Of a DNA stretch of 64,000 bases, positions 16,458-25,772 are shown in pieces. The notes under the pieces are model-generated. The model did not search any database, was not told where the DNA came from, and was given only the letters and a program-made list of their open reading frames with translations. Origin of the DNA: Pseudomonadota bacterium (GTDB lineage Bacteria > Pseudomonadota > Gammaproteobacteria > Xanthomonadales > Xanthomonadaceae). Both the position numbers and the translations under genes were made by a program. Position 1 is the stretch's first letter; the number at the start of each line of letters is the position of its first letter. The stretch spans positions 50,443 through 114,442 of the forward strand of contig JAFEEL010000052.1 in assembly GCA_018241125.1 (NCBI GenBank). Reading direction: 5' to 3'.

Positions 16458-17786
16458 ATGTCCTTCTCGCCCTGGCAACGACTCTGGCGCGGCGCGTATG
16501 CGTGCGTGATGTATGCGCTGGCGCCAGTCCTGCTGTACCACCTGGTCTGGAAGGGGCTGGGCGATCGCGCGTATTTCCGACGCTGGGGTGAACGCTTCGG
16601 CTGGTACGGCGAACCCGCGCTGCCGGCGACGATCTGGATCCACGCGGTATCGGTGGGCGAGGTGATCGCCGCCGCGCCGCTGGTGGATGCGCTGCGCGCG
16701 CGCCATCCCGAGTCGCACATGCTGGTCACCACCACCACCCCGACCGGTGCGGCACAGGTCGCATCGCGCTGGCAGGGCGCAGTCGCCCATCGCTACCTGC
16801 CGTTCGATCTGCGCGGTGCGGCGCGGCGCTTCCTCGCCCACGCGCGGCCGCGCATCGGCATCGTGATGGAAACCGAGATCTGGCCGAACCTGTACGTCGA
16901 AACCGCGCGCGTCGACGTGCCGCTGCTGCTGGTCAACGCGCGCTTGTCGCAGCGCTCGCTGCGTGGCTACGCGCCGGTGCGGCCACTGATCGGCATGGCA
17001 CTGGCCTGCGTGGACGCCATCGCCGCGCAATCGCAGGCCGATGGCGAGCGCTTCGTGCAGGCCGGTGCAGTACGCGAGCGCGTGCAGGTGAGCGGCAACA
17101 TCAAGTTCGATCTGGCGCTGCCGGCTGGGCTGGATACGCAAGCGCGCGAGCGTCGCGTCAGTTGGGGCGCGGCGCGCCCGGTGTGGATCGCGGCCAGCAC
17201 GCACGAGGGCGAGGAAGGCTTCGTGATCGCCGCACACGCGCGCCTGCGCGAACGCTTTCCCGACTTGTTGCTGCTGTGGGCACCACGGCATCCGGCGCGC
17301 TTTCCGGCCGCCATCGCCGCATGCCGGCAACGCGGCTGGCGCACCGCCACGCGCAGCGCGCAGACGCTGGCCGCAGCCGAAACGGATTGTTTCGTGATCG
17401 ATAGTTTGGGCGAACTGCTGGGTTTCTATGCCTGCGCCGATGTGGCCTTCGTCGGCGGCAGCGTGCAGGCCATCGGTGGCCACAACGTGCTCGAACCGGC
17501 CGCGCTCGGCGTACCGGCCGTGGTCGGGCCGCACACCGCCAATTTCGTCGAGGCCACCGCGTTGCTGCACGCTGCCGGCGCACTCTTGCAAGCCGACGAC
17601 GGCGATGGCGTGGTGAATGCCTTGAGCCAGCTGCTGGCCGATCCGGGGCGCCGCCACGCGATGGGCGACGCCGGGCGCGCATTGGTCGCCAGCCAGCGCG
17701 GCGCACTGGCGCGGACGCTGGATTTGGTGGAAGCCGAAAGGGTCAAATCGGAACGGGTGAAATCGCGCCCACCGCTTACGGGGTAG
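16458..17786 (+). CDS. waaA: 3-deoxy-D-manno-octulosonic acid (Kdo) transferase
   Basis: WaaA (KdtA) attaches Kdo to lipid IVA at the inner membrane. The 442-residue product has an N-terminal membrane anchor (ACVMYALAPVLLYHLVWKGL), the acceptor-side blocks WIHAVSVGEVIAAAPLV and VTTTTPTGAAQV, the catalytic region METEIWPNL, and the donor-side block VGGSVQAIGGHNVLEPAALG. The start was set at 16458 because the longer frame overlaps lpxL antisense. The C-terminus carries a duplicated pentapeptide (ERVKS twice, from two 15-bp repeats) and overlaps the convergent tolC gene by 11 bp. Confidence 0.93.
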   Translation: MSFSPWQRLWRGAYACVMYALAPVLLYHLVWKGLGDRAYFRRWGERFGWYGEPALPATIWIHAVSVGEVIAAAPLVDALRARHPESHMLVTTTTPTGAAQVASRWQGAVAHRYLPFDLRGAARRFLAHARPRIGIVMETEIWPNLYVETARVDVPLLLVNARLSQRSLRGYAPVRPLIGMALACVDAIAAQSQADGERFVQAGAVRERVQVSGNIKFDLALPAGLDTQARERRVSWGAARPVWIAASTHEGEEGFVIAAHARLRERFPDLLLLWAPRHPARFPAAIAACRQRGWRTATRSAQTLAAAETDCFVIDSLGELLGFYACADVAFVGGSVQAIGGHNVLEPAALGVPAVVGPHTANFVEATALLHAAGALLQADDGDGVVNALSQLLADPGRRHAMGDAGRALVASQRGALARTLDLVEAERVKSERVKSRPPLTG

Positions 17787-19398
17787 ACGGGCTGGCCGTA
17801 GCGTCCGGACTCGGCGTGGCGTGCGCGGGCGAGACTGCCGCCGGGGCTGGATGCTTCGCCGCGTGCTTGGCGCGCTTGGCTTTCTTCGCGGGGGCAGCAG
17901 CCTTCGCTGCCGGTATCGTCGCGTCGGTGGCTGCCGGTTCGGCCGCTTTCGTCGGCCGCTCCGGCAGGCCCGGCATCGTGGTGTCGGCCGCATCGCCTGA
18001 CGCGTCCAGCGCCGCTTCGGCGTCGGTCACCAGAAATGCGTTCACCGCCGCCACGTCCGACGCCTGCACGGTACCAGCGGCCTGCTTGAGCAGCAAACCA
18101 TTGACGAGGAAGTTGTTGCGTGCGCGCGCGTAGTCGCGTTGCGCCGAGTACAACTGCTGCTCGTTGATGAGCACATCCACGATCGTGCGCGTGCCCACTT
18201 CCAGGCCCGTCTGCGTGGCGTCCAGCGCGGTCTGCGCCGACAGCAGCGCCTGCCGGCGCGCCTCGATCTCGATCAAGCCGCCCATCGTCGAGTTGAAGGC
18301 GTTGCGCGCCTGCCGCTGGGTCGCGCGGCGGGTTTGTTCGAGCGTGTCGGCGGCGCCGTCGCGGGCGGCGACGGCTTGCTGCACGCGCGAGGAAATTGCA
18401 AATCCGGAGAAGATCGGCACGTTCAGCGAAAGCTGGTAACTCGGGCCGTAGTTGACCGAGTTGTTGGGGAAGTTCACTCCGTTCGACCCCTGCGTGCCCC
18501 AGCTGCTGGAATCGCCATAGTTGGCGCTGAAGTTGAGCGTGGGCAGGCGCGCGGCACGGGCCGCATCGACTTGATGGTCGGCCGCGTCGAGTGCGCGCTG
18601 GGCGGCGACGACTTGCGGATTGCCATCCACCGCCTGCTTGACCCAGGCATCGACGTCGCCCGGGGTCGGCGCGGTAGGCTTGAAGTCGGCCGCCAGGCCC
18701 TTCAGGTGATCGACCGGTTGGCCGGTGATTTCGGTCAGCGCCTCGCGCGCGTCGGCCAGCGCGGTCTGGAAGCTGATCGTCTGCGCGCGCGCGATGTCGT
18801 ACTGCGCCTTGGCTTCCTGCATGTCGGTGATCGGCGCCAGGCCGACTTGCAAGCGCACGTTGGCCTGGTCGTACTGGCGCTTGAGCGCACGCTCCTGCGC
18901 ACGCGAAGAGGCCAGATCCTGGATGGCGCTGAGCACGTTGAAGTAGGCTTGCGCAACGCGCGTGATCAAGGCCTGGCTGGCGCCATCGTACAGCGCGTCG
19001 GTCTGTTGCCGGCCGCTGCGGCTGGCGCGGTACTGGTCGATGTTGGCCAGATTGAACACGCTTTGTTGCACCGAGATGCCGGTGGTGCGCGTGGTGGTGT
19101 CGCTACTGCCGCGGGTGGTGCCGTAGCACACCCCGCCGGGGCACTGGAACGGGCCGAAGGCGTGGCTGCCGCCCTGCGCCTTGCTGATCGACCCTTGAGC
19201 GCCGACCTGCGGCAACAGCGCCGAGCGCGCCAGGCCCACGCCGGCCTCGCCGCCGCGCTTGGCGGCTTCGGCGCCGGCCAGCTGCGGATCGGACTGCCGG
19301 GCCAAATCGTAGGCCTGTTGCAGATCGCCGGCCTGCGCACTGGCGCAGGCGAGGGCAAGCAACACGGCGAGGAGGGTCGGGCGTGGACGCAGGTTCAT
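17776..19398 (-). CDS. tolC: TolC-family outer-membrane efflux/secretion channel
   Basis: The 540-residue protein forms the outer-membrane duct for RND pumps or type I secretion. It has a signal peptide (MNLRPRPTLLAVLLALACAS, cleaved after AQA). Two outer-membrane-factor repeats follow: DLQQAYDLARQSDPQLAGAE near the start and its partner VDAWVKQAVDGNPQVVAAQR near residue 270. The late block VGTRTIVDVLINEQQLYSAQ is characteristic of TolC. The C-terminal ~70 residues are a Lys/Ala/Pro-rich tail that is not part of the channel fold. Start at 19398 gives the signal peptide directly; an upstream ATG at 19446 would add 16 unneeded residues. It lies 45 bp downstream of the methyltransferase gene on the same strand. 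Confidence 0.9.
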   Translation of the reverse strand: MNLRPRPTLLAVLLALACASAQAGDLQQAYDLARQSDPQLAGAEAAKRGGEAGVGLARSALLPQVGAQGSISKAQGGSHAFGPFQCPGGVCYGTTRGSSDTTTRTTGISVQQSVFNLANIDQYRASRSGRQQTDALYDGASQALITRVAQAYFNVLSAIQDLASSRAQERALKRQYDQANVRLQVGLAPITDMQEAKAQYDIARAQTISFQTALADAREALTEITGQPVDHLKGLAADFKPTAPTPGDVDAWVKQAVDGNPQVVAAQRALDAADHQVDAARAARLPTLNFSANYGDSSSWGTQGSNGVNFPNNSVNYGPSYQLSLNVPIFSGFAISSRVQQAVAARDGAADTLEQTRRATQRQARNAFNSTMGGLIEIEARRQALLSAQTALDATQTGLEVGTRTIVDVLINEQQLYSAQRDYARARNNFLVNGLLLKQAAGTVQASDVAAVNAFLVTDAEAALDASGDAADTTMPGLPERPTKAAEPAATDATIPAAKAAAPAKKAKRAKHAAKHPAPAAVSPAHATPSPDATASPSTP

Positions 19399-19442
19399 GG
19401 TGGTCCTTGAGTGATTCGGTCGCGGTGTGGGCGTCGATCCGT

Positions 19443-20090
19443 TCACAACGTGAAGCGCGGCGTCGGCTGGCCGCCGCGCAGGTAGGGGATGTCCGTCTCG
19501 AACAGGCTTTCGGCGTGCCAGCCATTGCCGCGCTGGGTCACGCGCACCGCCTGTTGCGCCGGCGTTTCACCGCGTACTGCGACGAGGCGGCCGTCGGGCT
19601 TGAGCCAGTCGAACACGCGTTGCGGGATTTCGGCCAGCGCACCGCCGATGAGGATGGCGTCGAATTGCCGGCCAGCGTTCCAGGCAAACAGATCGCCGGT
19701 TTCGATGCGCGCGTTGTGCACGCCGGCCCCGGCCAAGCGCGCGCGCGCGCTGTCCACGAAGTCGCCGTAGATGTCGATGGCGGTCACCGCATGCGCGAGT
19801 TGGCCGATGCAGGCGGTGAGGAAGCCGCTGCCGCTGCCGATCTCCAGCACGTCGTCGGCGGCGGCCAGATCCAGAGCCTGCAGCAGGCGACCTTCGACGA
19901 CCGGCTTGAGCATGACCTCGTCGTGATCGAGCGGCAGCGCGGTGTCGGCGAACGCCAGCAGGCGGTAGGCGGCGGGCACGAAGTCCTCGCGGCGCACCTT
20001 GCCCAGTACGTCGAGCACGCGTGGGTCGAGCACTTCCCACGGGCGGATCTGGTTCTCGATCATGTTGGCGCGGGCGGTTTCGATGTCCAT
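19443..20090 (-). CDS. Protein-L-isoaspartate O-methyltransferase family protein
   Basis: The 215-residue methyltransferase begins MDIETARANMIENQIRPWEV, as PCMT-family proteins beside tolC commonly do. It has the SAM motif VLEIGSGSGFLTACI (about residue 80) and the later FDAILIGGALAEIPQ block. PCMT enzymes repair isoaspartyl residues; several relatives in this context lack proof of that activity. Start at 20090 matches the family N-terminus; the frame extends further upstream but without a conserved start. It is co-directional with tolC. Confidence 0.85.
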   Translation of the reverse strand: MDIETARANMIENQIRPWEVLDPRVLDVLGKVRREDFVPAAYRLLAFADTALPLDHDEVMLKPVVEGRLLQALDLAAADDVLEIGSGSGFLTACIGQLAHAVTAIDIYGDFVDSARARLAGAGVHNARIETGDLFAWNAGRQFDAILIGGALAEIPQRVFDWLKPDGRLVAVRGETPAQQAVRVTQRGNGWHAESLFETDIPYLRGGQPTPRFTL

Positions 20091-20399
20091 GGGCGTGCTC
20101 GATGGTTCGGGATGAACGGGGATGGCTTGCACGAAAACGAATCGTGAACGGAAGATTTTAAGCCACGCCGACGCGGTGGGCGACGGCAGCATCGCTTGCA
20201 AGGGTCATGCCTGCGCAGTGCCGGAAGTAATCAGGACGGAAGGCATTGGCTCGCCAGTGGCCGCCACGGGCCGCGTCGCGGCGGCCCAGCGCTCGACCCG
20301 GCGCAGCGACATCGCCCCCGCACGGGCGTCCGCGACAGCCGACCCGGACGTCCGCGGACAGTGTGCCTGCGCGCGCGCGGTGGCCGACAGTGACGACCG
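20091..20399. other. Intergenic region between pcm-like gene and tetR
   Basis: No convincing gene was seen in these 309 bp. On the minus strand a -10-like TTAAAAT (around 20158-20164) lies upstream of the methyltransferase gene and could be its promoter. The rest is high-GC sequence with only short chance ORFs. Confidence 0.4.
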
Positions 20400-21104
20400 T
20401 CATGCGCGGCGCCTGCGTTCTTCAGGGCGTGGGGCGTAGGCACGCAGGAACAAGTCCACCGTCGCGCGGACATGCTCGGCGATTTGCCGACGATCCAGCC
20501 GTACCGCGCAACCGCACGCCATTTTCGCGTGCGCCTCGCCCTTGAGCAGGCAGAAGAACTGCGACGCGGCGCGGTGCAGGTCCGGAATTTCCAGTTGCCC
20601 GGTGGCCACCCGCGACTGCAGGAACTGCACGAAACCGGCTTGCAGGCGCTGCGGCCCGGCCTCCCAGAACATCTGCGGCAAGCGCTCGTCGCCGGCCGCG
20701 CGTGCGCTCATCAGCCGGTGCAACGCGATCGCCTCGGGGCTGGTCACCAACCCGAAAAAGGCGCGTGCGATCGTGGTGAGCTGCGTACGGATCGCGCCTT
20801 TGGGCGCAGCCGCGAACAGCGTCGGCGGCAGCATCTCCTCGCACTTGGCGTGGATGGTGGCGGCGAACAATGCGTCCTTGTCGCCGAAGTGGCTGTACAC
20901 GGTGAGCTTGGAGACGCCGGCCTGGATCGCAATGGCCTCCATGCTCACACCATCGAAACCGTGCTTGAGGAACAGCCGTTTGGCGGCCTCGAGCACGGCC
21001 AGCCGCTTTTCCGGATCCTTGGGCCGGCCCGGGCCGGCCTTGACGGGCTGCTTTCGCAGTCGCGATTTACCGATGTCGCGTCGGGTCGTGGCGGAAGGGG
21101 TCAT
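20400..21104 (-). CDS. TetR/AcrR-family transcriptional regulator of the adjacent RND pump
   Basis: The 234-residue regulator has an N-terminal basic extension. The TetR helix-turn-helix follows (KRLAVLEAAKRLFLKHGFDG, then VSMEAIAIQAGVSKLTVYSHF at about 50-72), and a C-terminal ligand domain of the AefR-like type contains a Cys pair (MACGCAVRLD). It is divergent from the RND adaptor gene with a 16-bp palindrome between them, so local repression of the pump with ligand-triggered release is the likely job. ATG at 21104 was chosen; an in-frame ATG at 21140 would leave almost no leader and would start within 4 bp of the palindrome. Confidence 0.88.
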   Translation of the reverse strand: MTPSATTRRDIGKSRLRKQPVKAGPGRPKDPEKRLAVLEAAKRLFLKHGFDGVSMEAIAIQAGVSKLTVYSHFGDKDALFAATIHAKCEEMLPPTLFAAAPKGAIRTQLTTIARAFFGLVTSPEAIALHRLMSARAAGDERLPQMFWEAGPQRLQAGFVQFLQSRVATGQLEIPDLHRAASQFFCLLKGEAHAKMACGCAVRLDRRQIAEHVRATVDLFLRAYAPRPEERRRRA

Positions 21105-21143
21105 CGACAAGAAATACTGGACTGGCCAGTTCTCTATCATTAA

Positions 21144-21159
21144 TATACTTCGCAGTATA
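21144..21159. promoter_or_regulatory. Candidate TetR operator, palindrome TATACTTCGCAGTATA
   Basis: A perfect 6-4-6 inverted repeat (TATACT, TCGC, AGTATA) lies between the divergent tetR (start 21104) and RND adaptor (start 21197). A second palindrome, ACTGGCCAGT, is at 21121-21130. Position and symmetry fit a TetR dimer site controlling both genes. Binding is inferred. Confidence 0.6.
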
Positions 21160-21196
21160 GCAATTCGCCGGCACGTCGGCGACGAGGGGAACGCCG

Positions 21197-22351
21197 ATGC
21201 GCCGAGCCATCCGGAGTTGGGCGATGCCCGCCCTGGCCTGCCTGTGGCTGGCCGCATGCGGCGGCAAGCCGCTCGCCAGCGATCCACCGCGCCCGGCGCT
21301 GGTGACGCAGCCGGCCACTCCGGACCGCAGCGCGCAGGCGTTCGCCGGCGTCGTGGTGGCGCGCCAGCAATCGCCGTTGTCGTTCCAGATCGGCGGCCAC
21401 CTCGTGCGCCGGTTGGTGGACATGGGCGCACGCGTGACCAAGGGTCAGGTGCTGGCGCAGATCGACCCGAAGGACGCGGCGCTGCAAAGCGATGCCGCCC
21501 GCGCGGCGCTGACCACCGCGCGCTCCGACCTGCAACTGGCGCAGGCCCAGCGCGACCGCTACCGTGCGCTGGCGCAGCAGCAGGCGGTCAGCCGCTCGCA
21601 ACTGGATACCGTGGAAACCAACTTCAAGGCCGCCGCCGCGCGCGTGCAACAGGCGCAGGCGCAGTACGACGTGGCGCGCAACCAGGCCGGTTATGCCGAC
21701 CTGCGCGCACCCGCCGACGGCGTGATCGCGCAGCGTCTGGCCGAGGCCGGGCAGGTGGTCGCTGCCGGGCAACCGATCTTCATGCTGGCCGCCGATGGCG
21801 ACCGGCAGGTGCAGATCTCCATCCCCGAGCAACGCGTGGCCGAGTTCAAGGTCGGCACACCGATGGCGGTGGAGCTGTGGACGCGGCAAGGCAGCCTCAT
21901 CCCGTCGCGCATCGACGAATTGTCGCCGCTCGCCGACGCACAGGCGCGCACCTACGCGGCGCGTGTGGAACTGCCGGCCGGCACGCACGTGGAACTGGGC
22001 CAGAGCGCACGCGTGTACGCCGACGCCGGCGCACACGCAACGATCAGCGTGCCGCTGGCGGCGGTGTACGAAAACAACGGCGCGCCCGCAGTGTGGGTCG
22101 CCACGCCCACCGGCAACCGTGCGAGCGATGGCGCGGCGCTGGCCAGCCTGCACCTGCGCAAGGTGACGCTCGGTACGTGGGGACAAGACAGCGTACCGGT
22201 GCTGTCGGGCATCGCCGCGAGCGACTGGGTTCTCGCCGCCGGCGTGCATCTGGTGCGTGAAGGACAAGTCGTGGAGCCGGTGGACAAGGACGACCGCCCT
22301 GTCTCAATCACAAAAGAACAAGCGGGCCCCGCATCGGGAAGATTGCGGTGA
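21197..22351 (+). CDS. RND efflux periplasmic adaptor (membrane fusion protein), lipoprotein
   Basis: The 384-residue protein bridges an inner-membrane RND pump and an outer-membrane channel. It has a lipoprotein signal with lipobox LAAC (Cys21), a biotinyl-lipoyl-like domain (LSFQIGGHLVRRLVDMGARV, paired with later YADLRAPADGVIAQRLAEAG), a coiled-coil hairpin rich in Gln/Ala (LTTARSDLQLAQAQRDRYRA), and a beta-barrel/membrane-proximal C-terminal part. GAGGG (21184-21188) precedes the ATG at 21197. The gene is followed by 343 bp of REP-type palindromes before the pump gene. The TolC-like gene at 17.8-19.4 kb may supply the outer duct. Confidence 0.92.
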   Translation: MRRAIRSWAMPALACLWLAACGGKPLASDPPRPALVTQPATPDRSAQAFAGVVVARQQSPLSFQIGGHLVRRLVDMGARVTKGQVLAQIDPKDAALQSDAARAALTTARSDLQLAQAQRDRYRALAQQQAVSRSQLDTVETNFKAAAARVQQAQAQYDVARNQAGYADLRAPADGVIAQRLAEAGQVVAAGQPIFMLAADGDRQVQISIPEQRVAEFKVGTPMAVELWTRQGSLIPSRIDELSPLADAQARTYAARVELPAGTHVELGQSARVYADAGAHATISVPLAAVYENNGAPAVWVATPTGNRASDGAALASLHLRKVTLGTWGQDSVPVLSGIAASDWVLAAGVHLVREGQVVEPVDKDDRPVSITKEQAGPASGRLR

Positions 22352-22694
22352 GGTCCTCGCGACGGCTCCCGCCCGGCACGATCGCCCTTCCCCCGTGCAC
22401 GGGGGAAGGGATGGGATGGGGGTGGTTTCCCATCAAGACCCGCCGATCGGGCACCACTCCATGAATTACTCTCCGAAGCAATTCCCATCCGGTACGATCG
22501 CCCTTCCCCCGTGCACGGGGGGCGAGGCGGGCCGCCTGCGAGCCACTGGCTCGCGGCCCACCGAGCGCCCGGAGGCTGCGCCGACGGGCCGGGATGGGAA
22601 CGGGATGGGGGCGATTCACCTCACACGAAACACCCCCACGCTGGCCCTCCCCCGCACGCGGGGGAGGGAGTTCCCAGTACGGAGACGCTGACCC
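22352..22694. repeat. Composite REP/BIME block between RND adaptor and pump genes
   Basis: Three palindromic units fill the gap. Unit a (22385-22410) is a perfect palindrome with 13-bp arms CCCTTCCCCCGTG, followed by a G-rich tail. Unit b (22502 to about 22612) starts with the same arm but is interrupted by about 70 bp containing another hairpin (22529-22559: arms GGGCCGC and GCGAGCC with complements), then resumes with the G-rich tail. Unit c (about 22632-22668) is inverted, with C-rich tail first and then a CCCTCCCCCGC hairpin. Units b and c form a tail-to-tail pair as in BIMEs. No ORF is supported here. Confidence 0.8.
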
Positions 22695-25600
22695 GTGCAC
22701 AGCCGCTTCAACCTCTCCGCCTGGGCGCTGCGCAATCGCGCGCTGGTGCTGTACGCGATGATCGTGCTGGCGGTGGCCGGCATCTTCTCGTATCGCGGCC
22801 TCGGGCAATCCGAAGATCCGCCGTTCACCTTCAAGGCGATGGTGGTGAAAACCTACTGGCCGGGTGCCACCGCGCAGGAGGTTGCGTTGCAGGTCACCGA
22901 TCGCATCGAGCAGGCGGTGATGCAGACCGGCGCCTACGACAAGGTCGTCAGCTATTCGCGGCCCGGCGAGTCGCAGGTGGTGTTTGCCGCGCGCGACGAC
23001 ATGCCATCGAGCAAGATGCCGGCGCTGTGGTACGACATCCGGAAGAAGGTCGGCGACATCAAGGACACCCTCCCGCAGGGCGTGCAGGGGCCGTATTTCA
23101 ACGACGAGTTCGGTGACACCTACGGCAACATCTACGCACTCACCGGCGACGGCTTCGACTACGCCACGCTCAAGCGCTACGCCGACCGCATCGAGTTGGA
23201 ACTCCAGCGCGTACCCGACGTGGCCAAGGTCGAGCTGATCGGGCAGCAGGACGAGAAGATCTGGATCGAGCTGTCCAACACCAAGCTGGCCAGCCTCGGG
23301 GTATCGCTGCCGGCGGTGCAGCAGGCGCTGGAGGACCAGAACGCGGTGGCCGACGCCGGCTTCTTCGAGACGCCTTCGGACCGCGTGCGGCTGCGCGTAT
23401 CCGGGCGCTTCGACACGGTCGCGGCGATCCGCGATTTCCCGATCCACGTCGGCGACCGTGATTTCCGCATCGGCGACGTCGCCACCGTGCATCGCGGGTT
23501 TTCCGATCCGGCCGCGCCGCGCATGCGTTTCATGGGCCACGACGCACTCGGCATCGCGGTGTCGATGCAACCCGGCGGCGACATCCTCAAGCTCGGCAAG
23601 AACCTTGAAGCCGCGTTCGCGCGGGCGCAAGCCGAGTTGCCGGTCGGGATGACGCTGGCGAAGGTGTCCGACCAGCCGGCGGCGGTGCGCGACTCGGTGG
23701 CCGAGTTCGTGCACGTGCTGGCCGAGGCGGTGGTGATCGTGCTGCTGGTGAGCTTCTTCTCGCTGGGCCTGCGCACCGGCAGCGTGGTGGCGCTGGCCAT
23801 CCCGCTGGTGCTGGCGATGACCTTCACGGCGATGAAACTTTTCGACATCGGCCTGCACAAGATTTCTCTCGGCGCATTGGTCCTTGCTTTGGGCCTACTC
23901 GTCGACGACGCCATCATCGCGGTGGAGATGATGGCGGTGAAGCTCGAACAAGGCTTCGACAAGCTGCGTGCGGCGGCCTTCGCGTGGGACAGCACGGCGT
24001 TCCCGATGCTCACCGGGACGCTGGTGACGGCGGCAGGTTTTCTGCCGATCGCCACCGCCGCATCCAGCACCGGCGAATACACGCGCTCGATTTTCGAGGT
24101 GGTGACGATTGCGCTGCTGCTGTCGTGGATCGCCGCGGTGGTGTTCATCCCGTACATCGGCAGCGCCTTGCTCAAGGATCTCTCGCACCGCCCGCCCGGC
24201 ACGCACGGCGAAGCCGCGCACGCGCACGACCCGTACCAGACGCGCTTCTACCAGCGCTTCCGCGCCCTCGTGGGCTGGTGCGTGGGGCATCGCAAGACCG
24301 TCATCGCCATCACCCTGGCCGCGTTCGTCGCCTCCATCGGCCTGTTCCGTTTCGTGCCGCAGCAGTTCTTCCCAGACTCCACCCGGCTGGAGTTGATGGT
24401 GGACATCAAGCTGCCCGAAGGCGCCTCGCTCACCGCCACGCAGGCGCAGGTGAGCAAGCTCGAAGCCCTGCTCAAGGGCCACAAGGGCTTGCAGAACTAC
24501 GTCGCCTACGTCGGCACCGGCTCGCCGCGTTTCTACCTGCCGCTGGATCAACAACTGCCAGCGGCCAGCTTCGCGCAGTTCGTGCTGCTGGCCGACGACA
24601 TCGGCTCGCGCGAGGAGATCCGCCAGTGGCTGATCGACACCTTCGCCAAGCAGTTCCCCGACGTGCAGGCGCGGGTGACGCGGCTGGAGAACGGCCCGCC
24701 GGTGGGCTACCCGATCCAGTTCCGGATCTCCGGCGAGCACATCGACGCGGTACGCAAGCTGGCGCTGCAAGTAGCCGCGCAAGTGCGCAAGAACCCCAAT
24801 GTGGCCAACGTCAATCTCGACTGGCACGAACCGAGCAAGGTGGTGCGGCTGGTCATCGACCAGGATCGCGCGCGCGCGCTGGGCGTGAGCAGCGCGCAGC
24901 TTGCCGGCTTCTTGCGCAACTCGCTGTCCGGCGGGCACGTTTCGACCTTCCGCGAGCACAAGGAACTGATCGAAATCCTGCTGCGCGGGCCGCAACAAGA
25001 ACGTGATCGCCTCGATCTGCTGGGCAGCCTCGCCGTGCCGACCAGCAACGGCGGCAGCGTGCCGCTGTCGCAGGTGGCCACGGTCGAATACGGTTTCGAG
25101 GAAGGCATCATCTGGCGACGCAACCGCCTGCCGACTGTGACCGTGCGCGCCGACATCTACAAGCCCGATGTCACCCCGCCGACGGTGACCGCGCAGATCG
25201 AGCCCACGCTCGATGGTATTCGTGCGCAACTGCCGGCCGGCTATCTGCTGGAAACCGGCGGCACGGTCGAGGACTCGGCGCGCGGACAGAACTCGGTCAA
25301 CGCCGGCATTCCGTTGTTCATCTTCGTCGTCACCACCTTGCTGATGGTGCAGTTGCGCAGCTTCTCGCGGGTGGCGATGGTGTGGCTGACCGCGCCGCTG
25401 GGGTTGATCGGCGTGACCTTGTTCCTGCTGGTGCTGCGGGTGCCGTTCGGCTTCGTGGCGATGCTCGGCACCATCGCCCTGTTCGGCATGATCATGCGCA
25501 ACTCGGTGATCCTGGTCGACCAGATCGAGCAGGACATCCACGCCGGGCAGCCGCCGTGGACGGCGATCGTGGATGCTACCGTGCGCCGCTTCCGCCCGAT

Positions 25601-25772
25601 CGTGCTCACCGCGCTGGCCGCGGTGCTGGCGATGATCCCGCTCTCGCGCAGTGCGTTCTACGGGCCGATGGCGGTGGCGATCATGGGCGGCTTGATCGTC
25701 GCCACCGCGCTGACGTTGCTGTTTCTGCCGGCGCTGTACGCGGCGTGGTTTCGAGTCAAGCCCGCGCAATGA
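22695..25772 (+). CDS. RND-family efflux pump, inner-membrane transporter
   Basis: The 1025-residue proton-driven exporter has the AcrB-type layout: TM1 (LVLYAMIVLAVAGIFSYRGL), two large periplasmic loops, TM2-6 near 335-470, and TM8-12 near 860-1015. The proton-relay Asp pair is in TM4 (GLLVDDAIIAVEMM, about residues 400-408). RND signature blocks include GQSEDPPFTFKAMVVKTYWP and FGMIMRNSVILVDQIEQDI. The substrate class (drug or metal) cannot be set; the motifs resemble the hydrophobe/amphiphile group. The GTG start at 22695 is preceded by GGAG at 22681-22684. It is probably co-transcribed with the adaptor despite the REP block between them. Confidence 0.93.
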   Translation: MHSRFNLSAWALRNRALVLYAMIVLAVAGIFSYRGLGQSEDPPFTFKAMVVKTYWPGATAQEVALQVTDRIEQAVMQTGAYDKVVSYSRPGESQVVFAARDDMPSSKMPALWYDIRKKVGDIKDTLPQGVQGPYFNDEFGDTYGNIYALTGDGFDYATLKRYADRIELELQRVPDVAKVELIGQQDEKIWIELSNTKLASLGVSLPAVQQALEDQNAVADAGFFETPSDRVRLRVSGRFDTVAAIRDFPIHVGDRDFRIGDVATVHRGFSDPAAPRMRFMGHDALGIAVSMQPGGDILKLGKNLEAAFARAQAELPVGMTLAKVSDQPAAVRDSVAEFVHVLAEAVVIVLLVSFFSLGLRTGSVVALAIPLVLAMTFTAMKLFDIGLHKISLGALVLALGLLVDDAIIAVEMMAVKLEQGFDKLRAAAFAWDSTAFPMLTGTLVTAAGFLPIATAASSTGEYTRSIFEVVTIALLLSWIAAVVFIPYIGSALLKDLSHRPPGTHGEAAHAHDPYQTRFYQRFRALVGWCVGHRKTVIAITLAAFVASIGLFRFVPQQFFPDSTRLELMVDIKLPEGASLTATQAQVSKLEALLKGHKGLQNYVAYVGTGSPRFYLPLDQQLPAASFAQFVLLADDIGSREEIRQWLIDTFAKQFPDVQARVTRLENGPPVGYPIQFRISGEHIDAVRKLALQVAAQVRKNPNVANVNLDWHEPSKVVRLVIDQDRARALGVSSAQLAGFLRNSLSGGHVSTFREHKELIEILLRGPQQERDRLDLLGSLAVPTSNGGSVPLSQVATVEYGFEEGIIWRRNRLPTVTVRADIYKPDVTPPTVTAQIEPTLDGIRAQLPAGYLLETGGTVEDSARGQNSVNAGIPLFIFVVTTLLMVQLRSFSRVAMVWLTAPLGLIGVTLFLLVLRVPFGFVAMLGTIALFGMIMRNSVILVDQIEQDIHAGQPPWTAIVDATVRRFRPIVLTALAAVLAMIPLSRSAFYGPMAVAIMGGLIVATALTLLFLPALYAAWFRVKPAQ

